DNA of 6,366 nt from an uncultured Coriobacteriaceae bacterium (GCA_902783515.1 CACZRK010000386.1:1-6366); one strand, 5' to 3'. Positions 1 to 5,683 are shown, counted from the stretch's first letter. Notes: generated by a model not told the origin, from the sequence alone. Program-made: numbers and translations.

Positions 1-1232
1 ACATTCGAGCAGAGGCGCATCGAGGACAGCATCCGGATTCCCTCGATATAGTCCTGGGCGATTTTTTTGTTGCCGGAAAGAATCATCCAGCCGACACGGA
101 ATCCGGCGATCATGTGCGACTTGGAAAGGCCGGAGAACGTGACGCAGAACAGGTCGGGCGCGAGCGAGGCGATGGACACGTGCTGCTTGCCGTCCATGAC
201 CAGGCGGTCGTAGATCTCGTCGGAAAAGATGACAAGCTGGTGCTCGCGTGCGATCTGCACGATCTCCTCCAGCACCTCGCGCGGGTACAGGACGCCCGTC
301 GGGTTGTTGGGGTTGATGATGACGATCGCCTTGGTGCGGTCGGTGATCTTCGCGCGGATGTCGTCCATGTCCGGGTACCAGTTGGCCTGCTCGTCACACA
401 CGTAGTGCACGGCATGGCCGCCGGCGAGCGTCGCGCACGCCGTCCACAGCGGGTAGTCCGGCGCGGGGATCAGGATCTCGTCGCCGTCGTCGAGCAGCGC
501 GGACATGGTGAGGTTGATGAGCTCAGAGACGCCGTTGCCCGTGTACACGTCCTCCATCGTGACGTTGGGCAGGCCCTTGATCTGCGAGTACTGCATGATC
601 GCCTTGCGCGCCGAGAACAGGCCGCGCGACGCCGAGTACCCCTCGCACTCGGTGAGCTGGCGCGCCATGTCCTGGACGACCTCGTCGGGCGTGCGGAAGC
701 CGAACGGCGCCGGGTTGCCGATGTTCAGCTTCAGGACGTTCACGCCCTGCGCCTCCATGCGGTGGGCCTCGTCGACGACCGGGCCGCGGACGTCGTAGAG
801 GACGTTGTCAAGCTTGGAGGACTTCTTAATCTCGCGCATGGGGACACCTTTCGACGGGTCGTGCTGGACGAGAAGGGCGTGCTGGGGGGCGATGGCACCG
901 ACTGCGCCGGCGCTCGCGGCAGACGCGGTCGGGGGCGCCGTCAGCGAGGACGACGGCCGCACAGACGCTGACCGCGTGGATCCCGGCGCCTCCATGTTCG
1001 CGGGCGCGTCGGGCGCAGTGCCGGTGAGCCAGGCCGCGGGGACGCCGAGCTCGTCCGCCAAAAATGTGAGCATGTCGCGGCGCGGCATGGTCTTGCCGCT
1101 CAGATACTGGCTGAGCTGGCCCTTGCTGAGCTTCTTGCCCCGCGCGACCGCGGCGCGCATGAGCGTCGCGCGGGTGTAGCCCGCGTCGCGCATCGCGCTC
1201 GCGAGGTTCTGTGCGAAGGCGTCTGTCGCCAT
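1..1232 (-). CDS. alaA: XRE-type HTH domain fused to AlaA-like alanine aminotransferase (C-terminus beyond window edge)
   Basis: A PLP-dependent class I aminotransferase, expected to interconvert alanine/2-oxoglutarate and pyruvate/glutamate in the cytoplasm. 410 codons are visible. Residues 1-71 form a helix-turn-helix domain (recognition-helix region around KGQLSQYLSGK, then GVPAAWLTG). Residues 72-131 are an Ala/Pro/Ser/Thr-rich linker. From residue 132 the sequence closely follows E. coli AlaA as I remember it (MREIKKSSKLDNVLYDVRGP, LNIGNPAPFGF, GNGVSELI, PAPDYPLWTA, INPNNPTG, SDEIYD). The PLP Schiff-base lysine is in GLSKSHMIAGFRVGW, residue 371 of the fusion (240 in AlaA numbering). E. 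coli AlaA has 405 residues, so about 126 are missing only because the window ends. The start at 1232 is chosen because AAAGGAG (1239-1245) lies 6 nt upstream and the frame has no stop down to the AlaA part. The gene diverges from the PAP2 gene at 1711. The HTH may make it an autoregulator. A separate AlaA start is possible at 839. Confidence 0.9.
   Translation of the reverse strand, partial: MATDAFAQNLASAMRDAGYTRATLMRAAVARGKKLSKGQLSQYLSGKTMPRRDMLTFLADELGVPAAWLTGTAPDAPANMEAPGSTRSASVRPSSSLTAPPTASAASAGAVGAIAPQHALLVQHDPSKGVPMREIKKSSKLDNVLYDVRGPVVDEAHRMEAQGVNVLKLNIGNPAPFGFRTPDEVVQDMARQLTECEGYSASRGLFSARKAIMQYSQIKGLPNVTMEDVYTGNGVSELINLTMSALLDDGDEILIPAPDYPLWTACATLAGGHAVHYVCDEQANWYPDMDDIRAKITDRTKAIVIINPNNPTGVLYPREVLEEIVQIAREHQLVIFSDEIYDRLVMDGKQHVSIASLAPDLFCVTFSGLSKSHMIAGFRVGWMILSGNKKIAQDYIEGIRMLSSMRLCSN
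837..851 (-). promoter_or_regulatory. Possible internal ribosome binding site and start for a free-standing AlaA domain
   Basis: Inside the fusion frame, AAAGGTG (845-851, minus strand) lies 5 nt upstream of an in-frame ATG at 837-839. That ATG opens MREIKKSSKL, which is where stand-alone AlaA proteins such as E. coli AlaA begin. The spacing and sequence are good for a working Shine-Dalgarno site. It could yield a second, shorter protein lacking the HTH, or it could be a relic of the fusion event. Use of this site is inferred, not shown. Confidence 0.4.
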
Positions 1233-1313
1233 GGCGCGCTCCTTTGCGTGGCATGTGGGACGCGGGCGACGGCGCTCGCCGCCCGCATGCCGAAGTCCGA
1301 CGGGGTGATCGAT

Positions 1314-1409
1314 GGGGTTCAATTTATCCCATGGCGCGTGCAGGGGGTTCAATTTTATGTACGCGAGCCAGAACGCACATCAAACCGTCACGCCAGGGGG
1401 GTTCAATTT
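1314..1409 (+). repeat. Three direct copies of GGGGTTCAATTT (1314-1325, 1344-1355, 1398-1409)
   Basis: Three exact copies of a 12-mer, offset by 30 and then 54 bp, stand out as AT-rich islands in a very GC-rich background. Copies 2 and 3 agree further: both are preceded by CA plus G and followed by T/C then ATG. On the minus strand they read AAATTGAACCCC and lie about 80-180 bp upstream of the HTH-aminotransferase start. Two readings fit. One is binding sites for a regulator, perhaps the fused HTH. The other is the leftover end of an IS21-family element, whose ends carry several short direct repeats of a GGGGTCAATTTT-like type. No transposase is visible. Confidence 0.75.
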
Positions 1410-1449
1410 CATGGACCGCCTCGTCCGAACGCGACGAACCCCCTGCCCG

Positions 1450-1469
1450 CGCGGCCGCAGCCGGCCGCG
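1450..1469. repeat. Strong GC hairpin in the divergent intergenic region
   Basis: CGCGGCCG (1450-1457) and CGGCCGCG (1462-1469) are exact inverted arms of 8 bp around a CAGC loop. The hairpin lies between the triple 12-mer repeats and the PAP2 promoter side. It has no T tract, so it is not a canonical terminator. It may insulate divergent transcription or be a chance product of high GC. Confidence 0.45.
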
Positions 1470-1540
1470 ACCGCCGGACGTCCTTCTCGACATCTTCGTG
1501 ACCACGCCCGTCCGCCCGGACCTGCGGGCGCCGCCGTGCG

Positions 1541-1552
1541 CACGACGTCGTG
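1541..1552. promoter_or_regulatory. Perfect 12-bp palindrome, candidate operator
   Basis: CACGACGTCGTG is a perfect palindrome about 160 bp upstream of the PAP2 gene and about 310 bp upstream of the HTH-aminotransferase gene. Dimeric repressors bind sites of this form. No regulator for it can be named, and GC-rich palindromes also arise by chance. Confidence 0.25.
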
Positions 1553-1710
1553 GCGAGTTCGCGCAGCGGCGCGTTTCACGCCGGCCGGGCAGCCAGCCCC
1601 TCCCCCGCGCATGTATCATCGACATCTGGACACTACCCTGACGGACGGCGCACGGCGCACGTCAGGCGGAAGGCGCGGGCACGCTGACCCGCGCGCAGGG
1701 GGACTGACGC

Positions 1711-2388
1711 ATGACACCACATCTGAAGACGCGCCTGGGCGCCGTGTCGCTCGTCGTCATCGCCGTCGCGGCGACCGTCTTTCTCGCGCTGCTCGAGGAC
1801 GTGCTGGAGGGCGAGATCATGTGGCTGGACACGGCGGCGTACGACCTGTTTGTCGTGCGGCTGCGCGCTGACTGGCTCACGCCCGTCATGGAGGGGTTCA
1901 CGATCCTCGCCATGCCGACGGTCCTGCTCGTCGTGCTGGTCGCCATCGCCGCGTTCGCCCCGGGCAGGCGGCCGGCGGTTTGCGCAGCGGCAAACCTTGC
2001 CGGCGTGTTCGTGCTGAACCAGGCCATCAAGTTCATCGTCCAGCGCCCGCGCCCGGAGGGCTTCCGCCTCGTGGAGCAGGGCGGCTACAGCTTCCCCTCC
2101 GGCCACGCCATGGTGGCGATGGCGTTCTACGGCCTGCTCATCTGGATGATCTGGCACTACGACCGCGACAGGATCGAGCGCTGGGTCTGCTGCGCCATCC
2201 TGGGGTTCGTCATCCTCATGACCGGCGTCAGCCGCATCTACCTGGGCGTCCACTACGCCAGCGACGTCCTTGCGGGACTCGCGATGTCGCTCATCTGGCT
2301 CGCGCTGTTCACGCACCTCGTCGCGCCGCGCCTGCTTCGCGAGCCGGAGGCGCCGGCATGCGACGACGTCGGGCGCCCTGCGGCGTAG
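1711..2388 (+). CDS. PAP2-superfamily membrane phosphatase
   Basis: A 225-residue integral membrane acid phosphatase of the PAP2 (lipid phosphate phosphatase) superfamily, which removes phosphate from lipid phosphates such as phosphatidate or undecaprenyl pyrophosphate at the cell membrane. All three catalytic motifs are intact: KX6RP as K107 to R114-P115 (KFIVQRPRP), PSGH at 129-132, and SRX5HX3D as S174-R175, H181 and D185 (SRIYLGVHYASD). H132 and H181 are the expected phosphotransfer residues. About six hydrophobic segments are visible (roughly 9-28, 62-83, 91-106, 134-149, 158-172, 185-203). The start is supported by AGGGGGA (1697-1703), 7 nt upstream. An MFS exporter follows 44 bp downstream, probably in the same transcript. 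The exact substrate (undecaprenyl pyrophosphate recycling versus another lipid) cannot be decided from sequence. Confidence 0.92.
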   Translation: MTPHLKTRLGAVSLVVIAVAATVFLALLEDVLEGEIMWLDTAAYDLFVVRLRADWLTPVMEGFTILAMPTVLLVVLVAIAAFAPGRRPAVCAAANLAGVFVLNQAIKFIVQRPRPEGFRLVEQGGYSFPSGHAMVAMAFYGLLIWMIWHYDRDRIERWVCCAILGFVILMTGVSRIYLGVHYASDVLAGLAMSLIWLALFTHLVAPRLLREPEAPACDDVGRPAA

Positions 2389-2432
2389 GGCGGGCGGCAC
2401 CCGCCCATGGCGGCGCGCGCGACGACGGAGAC

Positions 2433-3923
2433 ATGACGCAGACGACGGAAACGGAAGTGAACGGCTTGACCACCAGCACCACCAGCACCAGCACCACCAG
2501 CACGAAGCCTCTTGACGGGCACCAGCCGCAGGGCGGCGCGGGGTTCGGCCGCGTCGCGGCGATCTACCTGCTCGGCCTGCTGCTCGGCGGCCTCTACGTC
2601 GGACTGATCGCCCCGGTGCGCACCGTCATCCAGGCGCAGATGGGCGTCAGCGACGCGGTCGGCATCTGGATGGTGAACGTCTACACGCTGTTCTACGCGG
2701 CGCTCATCCCGATTTCGGGCGCGCTCGCCGACCGCCACGGCCGCAAGCGCGTCTTCTCGGCCTGCCTCGTGCTGTTCGCCGCCGGCAGCGCGGTCTGTGG
2801 GCTGTCGCAGGACGTGGGCGGCTTCGGGATGCTGCTGGCGGGCCGCGTCGTGCAGGCGGCGGGCGCGGGCGGCATCATCCCGGTCGCGACCGCCGAGATG
2901 GGCGCGTCGGCACCGGCGGGCAGCCGCGGCATGTGGCTCGGCATCGCGTCGGCCGTCGCGGGCATCTCCAACGTCGTCGGCTCCGCCGCCGGCAGCGCGA
3001 TCATCGGCGTGGTCGGCGTCCAGGGATGGCGCTGGGCGTTCTACGTCGCCGTCCCCGTCGGCGTCGCGCTCGCGGTCTGCGCGCGCTCGTGGCTGCCCGA
3101 CCACCACGAGCAGGCGTCCGGCAGGCTCGACCTCGCCGGGTCGGCGCTCTTCGTCGCCTTCGTCCTGCTCGCGCTCGTCGGCATCGGCGGCATCGACTTC
3201 TTCCGCCTGGGGAGCCTCGCCTCGCCGCGCGTCTGGGGCGCGCTCGCCGCGGCCGCCGTCGTGCTCGTGGCGTTCCGCGGCGTGGAGCGGCGGGCGGACA
3301 GCCCCATCTTCCACGTGGAGTACCTGCGCGACCGGCAGATCCGCATCATCATGGCGGTGTCGTTCTTCGTGGGGTGCTGCATCATCAGCATGGTGCTCGT
3401 CCCGCAGTTCGCCGAGTACGCGCTCGGGCTGCCGGTCGGCTCCGGCGGCTACTACATGGCCGTCATGGGCGTCTTCGCCGCGTTCGGACCGCCGCTCGGC
3501 GGCAGGATCATCGACGCGCACGGCGCCAAGCCCGTCCTCGTCGGCGGCCTGATCGTCACCGCCGTCGGCTTCGTGCTGCTCGCGACCCTCGTCGCCGGCA
3601 GCCCCAGCCCCTTCGCGATGTTCGTCGCGCTGCTCGTGGTCGGCCTCGGCATGGGGTTCACCATGGGGACGCCGCTAAACTACATGATGCTGCAGTGCAC
3701 GCCACCCGAGCAGAGCTCCTCGGCCATCGCGACGCTGGCGCTCGTCCGCCAGATCGGCACGACGGTCGCGCCGGCGCTGCTCGTGGGGTTCATCTCCCAC
3801 GGCAGCGGCATGGCGGGCTACCAGGCGATGCTGCTGACCGTGGCCGCGTTCAACGTGGTCTCGCTCGCGCTCGTCCTGCGCTACCGCGACCCGCGTGCAC
3901 GGGCACGGGCACGGCGCCCCTGA
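2433..3923 (+). CDS. DHA2-type (EmrB/QacA-like) MFS exporter, 14 membrane helices
   Basis: A 496-residue major facilitator superfamily transporter of the drug:H+ antiporter-2 type, expected to export small molecules with the proton gradient. Fourteen hydrophobic segments can be placed (about 41-62, 78-99, 107-123, 132-152, 165-190, 199-217, 233-250, 266-282, 304-325, 340-359, 367-388, 394-412, 430-455, 463-483). Motif A is GALADRHGRKRV at 96-107. The DHA2 signature GWRWAFYVAVPVG is at 198-210 and RLDLAGSALF at 231-240. The motif C region (GISNVVGSAAGSA, 177-189) is a variant without the usual Gly-Pro pair. The ATG at 2433 is the only good start: no ATG, GTG or TTG lies in frame between the upstream gene's stop and here. 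Its Shine-Dalgarno site (GGAG, 2427-2430) is only 2 nt away, so expression may depend on translation of the PAP2 gene. The N-terminal cytoplasmic tail is a Thr/Ser repeat and the C-terminus is Arg-rich. The substrate is unknown. Confidence 0.92.
   Translation: MTQTTETEVNGLTTSTTSTSTTSTKPLDGHQPQGGAGFGRVAAIYLLGLLLGGLYVGLIAPVRTVIQAQMGVSDAVGIWMVNVYTLFYAALIPISGALADRHGRKRVFSACLVLFAAGSAVCGLSQDVGGFGMLLAGRVVQAAGAGGIIPVATAEMGASAPAGSRGMWLGIASAVAGISNVVGSAAGSAIIGVVGVQGWRWAFYVAVPVGVALAVCARSWLPDHHEQASGRLDLAGSALFVAFVLLALVGIGGIDFFRLGSLASPRVWGALAAAAVVLVAFRGVERRADSPIFHVEYLRDRQIRIIMAVSFFVGCCIISMVLVPQFAEYALGLPVGSGGYYMAVMGVFAAFGPPLGGRIIDAHGAKPVLVGGLIVTAVGFVLLATLVAGSPSPFAMFVALLVVGLGMGFTMGTPLNYMMLQCTPPEQSSSAIATLALVRQIGTTVAPALLVGFISHGSGMAGYQAMLLTVAAFNVVSLALVLRYRDPRARARARRP
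2469..2501 (+). repeat. In-frame ACCACCAGC microrepeat encoding a Thr/Ser tail
   Basis: ACCACCAGC occurs at 2469-2477, 2478-2486 and 2493-2501, with a shortened ACCAGC at 2487-2492. It encodes residues 13-23 of the MFS protein (TTSTTSTSTTS). All units are multiples of 3 nt, so slippage would change tail length without shifting frame. The tail precedes the first membrane helix. Confidence 0.85.
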
Positions 3924-3929
3924 GGCGCC
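3913..3929. terminator. Short GC hairpin between convergent genes, weak terminator candidate
   Basis: GGCGCC (3913-3918) and GGCGCC (3924-3929) can pair around a 5-nt loop that includes the exporter's TGA. The stem also lies just beyond the stop codon of the convergent MoaE-like gene, so it could serve both directions. There is no T tract and each arm is itself a palindrome, so the call is weak. Confidence 0.3.
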
Positions 3930-4328
3930 CTACCGCTCGCGACGCTCGTCCTCGTGCACGCAGGAGTTCTTGATCGTGCCGACGAGGGCCTGCAGCGCGT
4001 CGATCACGTGGGGGCGGATGTCGCCCGCCACGAGGACCTGCATGATGTCGTCGCCGACCACGAGGTCGCCGCTGTTCAGCCACACGCGCACGTACGCGAT
4101 GCCCTCCATCTGCCGGCACGCCTCGACGGCCGCCTTGACGCCGTCGGCGTCATAGCTGAAGTGCATGCCCACCACGTGCGTCCCGTCGTCCACGCCGCCG
4201 CGCACGAGCTGCTTGGGCGTCTCACGGACGGTGCCGACGTGCGTCAGGAACATCCCGCAGCCGGACGCCTCCGGGCTGCGCTTCGCCTCGTCGAGCCACT
4301 CATCGATCGAAGGCCGCTTCTCCGCCAT
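3930..4328 (-). CDS. moaE: MoaE-like protein (molybdopterin synthase large-subunit family), divergent
   Basis: A 132-residue cytoplasmic protein related to MoaE, which with thiocarboxylated MoaD converts cyclic pyranopterin monophosphate to molybdopterin. Family features are FLTHVGTVRE (27-36), the core MHFSYDADGVKAAVEA (55-70), VRVWLNSGDLVVGDDIMQVLVAG (80-102), and IRPHVIDALQALVGTIK (104-120). K120 aligns by eye with one conserved catalytic lysine of E. coli MoaE (K119). The second lysine (K126, in a WKRE context) is replaced by a HEDE stretch, so activity is uncertain. It is shorter than E. coli MoaE (about 150 residues). The start at 4328 is favoured by GGAGGGGA (4337-4344), 8 nt upstream; the longer frame to 4457 is low-complexity. 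No other molybdenum cofactor gene is in the window. It converges with the exporter and diverges from the NimA-like gene. Confidence 0.75.
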   Translation of the reverse strand: MAEKRPSIDEWLDEAKRSPEASGCGMFLTHVGTVRETPKQLVRGGVDDGTHVVGMHFSYDADGVKAAVEACRQMEGIAYVRVWLNSGDLVVGDDIMQVLVAGDIRPHVIDALQALVGTIKNSCVHEDERRER

Positions 4329-4553
4329 CTCTGGTCTCCCCTCCTCGTCGCCGCCGGTCATGTCTGCCGGCGGGCATCCCCCGCGCGGCCGTCGCGGCCG
4401 CGCGCTCCTTCCCATGATAGCCGACGTCGTCCATCGCGCGGCGCGCGGCCGGTTCATGGGGATATCTTTGGACGCACGCCTGCCATGACGCCGCTGCGCT
4501 ACGATGCGGACGACCGTCTGGACATCGGAGGCGCACGAGAGAGGGGACGTGAC
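4329..4553. other. Divergent spacer between the MoaE-like and NimA-like genes
   Basis: 225 bp that should hold both promoters. On the minus strand TATCAT (4414-4419) is a possible -10 box for the MoaE-like gene, with no clear -35. On the plus strand TACGAT (4500-4505) is a possible -10 box for the NimA-like gene. The hairpin at 4382-4404 would lie in the leader of the MoaE-like transcript. No gene is seen here, apart from a possible 23-codon upstream extension of the NimA-like frame from an ATG at 4485 that lacks a ribosome binding site. Confidence 0.5.
4382..4404 (-). repeat. 10-bp perfect-stem hairpin in the MoaE-like gene's leader
   Basis: CGCGCGGCCG (4382-4391) and CGGCCGCGCG (4395-4404) are exact inverted arms around a 3-nt loop, 54 nt upstream of the MoaE-like start. 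If transcribed from the possible -10 box at 4414-4419 it would begin almost at the 5' end of the RNA, where such stems often protect transcripts or hinder initiation. It has no T tract. It does not match any riboswitch I can name. Confidence 0.5.
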
Positions 4554-5132
4554 ATGCGGCCTGAGACGAGAGCGATGCGGCGGCGCCGGCAGCAGCTGAG
4601 CGACGACGAGACCCTGGAAATCCTTCGGCGCGGGTCATACGGCACGCTGGCCGTGATCGGCGACGGCGGCTACCCCTACGCGGTGCCGGTGAACTACGTG
4701 TGGCACGAGGGGCACATCTACCTGCACTGCGCGACCACCGGCCACAAGCTAGACGCGATCGCGGCCGATGACCGCGTCTCGTTCTGCGTCGTCGACGCCG
4801 ACGACGTCGTCCCGGCCGAGTTCACGACGTACTTCCGCAGCGCCATCGCGTTCGGGCGCGCCCACGTCGTGGAGGACCCCGGCGAGAAGCTCGCGTCGCT
4901 GCAGGCGCTCGGGCGCAAGTACTACCCCGGGCACGAGGACGCGCTCGCCGCGGAAGTCAAGGCGGGGCACGACCGACTCGTGATGGTGCGCGTGGACGTG
5001 GAGCGCGTGACGGGCAAGGAGGCCATCGAGCTCGTACGGAAGCGCGCGCAGGGCGCCGGGGCGGACGGAGACGAACAAGGTGCCGCAGGGGCGGACGGAG
5101 CCGAACGAGACACCGCAGGGGCGGACGCCTGA
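4554..5132 (+). CDS. NimA-like pyridoxamine 5'-phosphate oxidase-fold flavin-binding protein
   Basis: A 192-residue cytoplasmic protein of the PPOX split-barrel superfamily, closest in pattern to NimA-type 5-nitroimidazole-resistance-like proteins that bind FMN or a related cofactor. The N-terminus MRRRRQQLSDDETLEIL followed by GTLAVIGDGGYPYAVPVNYVW (30-50), IYLHCATTGHKLDAI (55-69), RVSFCVV (74-80) and FRSAIAFGRAHVVED (94-108) are the family's usual landmarks; H58 and H64 are candidate cofactor or active-site residues. Residues after about 165 are a low-complexity Ala/Gly/Asp tail built from a 10-residue repeat, not part of the fold. The start at 4554 has AGGGGA (4542-4547) 6 nt upstream; an in-frame ATG at 4485 lacks one. 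The TGA overlaps the ATG of the next gene (TGATG), so the two are translationally coupled. Actual nitroimidazole resistance cannot be claimed; many family members have other or unknown roles. Confidence 0.85.
   Translation: MRPETRAMRRRRQQLSDDETLEILRRGSYGTLAVIGDGGYPYAVPVNYVWHEGHIYLHCATTGHKLDAIAADDRVSFCVVDADDVVPAEFTTYFRSAIAFGRAHVVEDPGEKLASLQALGRKYYPGHEDALAAEVKAGHDRLVMVRVDVERVTGKEAIELVRKRAQGAGADGDEQGAAGADGAERDTAGADA
5055..5129 (+). repeat. 30-bp tandem repeat, 2.5 copies, at the 3' end of the NimA-like gene
   Basis: Units at 5055-5084, 5085-5114 and a half unit at 5115-5129 encode AGADGDEQGA, AGADGAERDT and AGADA. Each unit opens with G(C)(C/A)GGGGCGGACG. The last copy supplies AGGGG (5117-5121), which sits 10 nt before the ATG of the downstream reductase gene and is its only ribosome-binding candidate. 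Confidence 0.85.
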
Positions 5133-5677
5133 TGCACATCCTCGTGATCCAGAGCAGCCCGCACGAGCGCAGCTCGTCCAACATCCTCGCCGAGCGCTTT
5201 GCGCAGGGTGCCAGGCACGTGGGCAACACCGTTGAGGTCTTTGACGCGGGGCATGCCCGCATCGCGCCCTGCGTCGCGTGCGACGCCTGCGCGCATGGCG
5301 GCGCGTGCGCGATCGACGACGACATGGGAACGCTGCGCGCGCGGCTGCTGGACCCTGCCGTGCGACTCGTTGCGTTCGTGACGCCCCTGCACTTTTCGGG
5401 CGTGTCCTCGCAGCTCAAGATCGTGATCGACCGTCTGCACGCCATCGAGGCGCCGCTGCGACGGCGCCATCTGGACTCCGTCCTCATCTGTGCCGCCTGG
5501 GACGACAACGACTGGACCATGACGCAGCTCACGAACGCCTACGGCGCGTTCACGCGCTACATGGGCATGACGTCACGCGGGACGGTGCTCGGCCTGGGGT
5601 GCGGCACGCCGCAGGACACGGTGGAAAGCGCGGCGTATCAGCGCGCGCTCACGCTTGGGGAGAGCCTCAGGCGGTAG
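5132..5677 (+). CDS. Flavodoxin-fold NAD(P)H-dependent oxidoreductase with four-cysteine motif
   Basis: A 181-residue protein of the NADPH-dependent FMN reductase / iron-sulfur flavoprotein group. It starts with a beta strand and FMN phosphate loop, MHILVIQSSPHERSSSNILA (1-20). Cysteines 47, 50, 53 and 59 form CX2CX2CX5C (PCVACDACAHGGAC) followed by IDDDM, and FVTPLHFSGVSSQLKIVIDR (82-101) is the usual second flavin-contact segment. The cysteine spacing matches the compact cluster motif of archaeal iron-sulfur flavoproteins, so a 4Fe-4S cluster is possible, but many homologues with a similar motif are annotated only as FMN reductases. Its ATG overlaps the TGA of the NimA-like gene by one base, implying a joint job in flavin-dependent electron transfer or reductive detoxification. 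A terminator-like hairpin follows the stop. The physiological substrate is unknown. Confidence 0.87.
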   Translation: MHILVIQSSPHERSSSNILAERFAQGARHVGNTVEVFDAGHARIAPCVACDACAHGGACAIDDDMGTLRARLLDPAVRLVAFVTPLHFSGVSSQLKIVIDRLHAIEAPLRRRHLDSVLICAAWDDNDWTMTQLTNAYGAFTRYMGMTSRGTVLGLGCGTPQDTVESAAYQRALTLGESLRR

Positions 5678-5683
5678 TGGCGC

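Larger units (their letters stand above)
1233..1710. other. Divergent intergenic region between the HTH-aminotransferase and PAP2 genes
   Basis: A stretch of 478 bp without a convincing gene. The short open frames here have no ribosome binding site and no recognisable protein. It must hold promoters for both flanking genes. Three AT-rich GGGGTTCAATTT repeats (1314-1409), a hairpin (1450-1469), a perfect 12-bp palindrome (1541-1552) and a 7-bp inverted repeat (1637-1643 with 1660-1666) are listed separately or noted here. TATCAT at 1614-1619 is a possible -10 box for the plus-strand genes, without a clear -35. The inverted repeat lies between it and the PAP2 ribosome binding site, so it would be in the 5' leader. 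Confidence 0.7.

Noticed and set aside
114..971. 285-residue plus-strand open frame
   Set aside because: It is the complement of the aminotransferase gene; the translation is Arg/Val/Asp-rich low complexity, while the minus-strand frame matches AlaA throughout.
826..1254. 142-residue minus-strand frame starting at an upstream ATG
   Set aside because: It overlaps the HTH and linker in another frame, has no ribosome binding site and no recognisable domain; the frame from 1232 has both.
1314..1409. A small CRISPR array
   Set aside because: The repeat is only 12 bp, the offsets are 30 and 54 bp, and no cas gene is present.
1597..1710. A full sigma-70 promoter for the PAP2 gene
   Set aside because: TATCAT at 1614-1619 has no -35-like hexamer at the right distance, so only a possible -10 box is noted.
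1248..1871. Plus-strand frames across the divergent intergenic region
   Set aside because: Arg/Pro/Ala-rich composition typical of random high-GC frames, with no ribosome binding site, and overlapping the start of the PAP2 gene.
1980..2432. N-terminal extension of the exporter frame overlapping the PAP2 gene
   Set aside because: The extension is Arg-rich out-of-frame PAP2 sequence; the transporter proper begins after the ATG at 2433.
2253..3521. 422-residue minus-strand frame opposite the exporter
   Set aside because: Asp/Arg/Ala/Glu-rich shadow of the MFS gene; no domain seen, and the plus strand has clear membrane helices and motifs.
3954..4553. N-terminal extension of the NimA-like frame across the MoaE-like gene
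   Set aside because: Shadow of the opposite strand. Even the nearer ATG at 4485 lacks a ribosome binding site, whereas 4554 has AGGGGA at good spacing.
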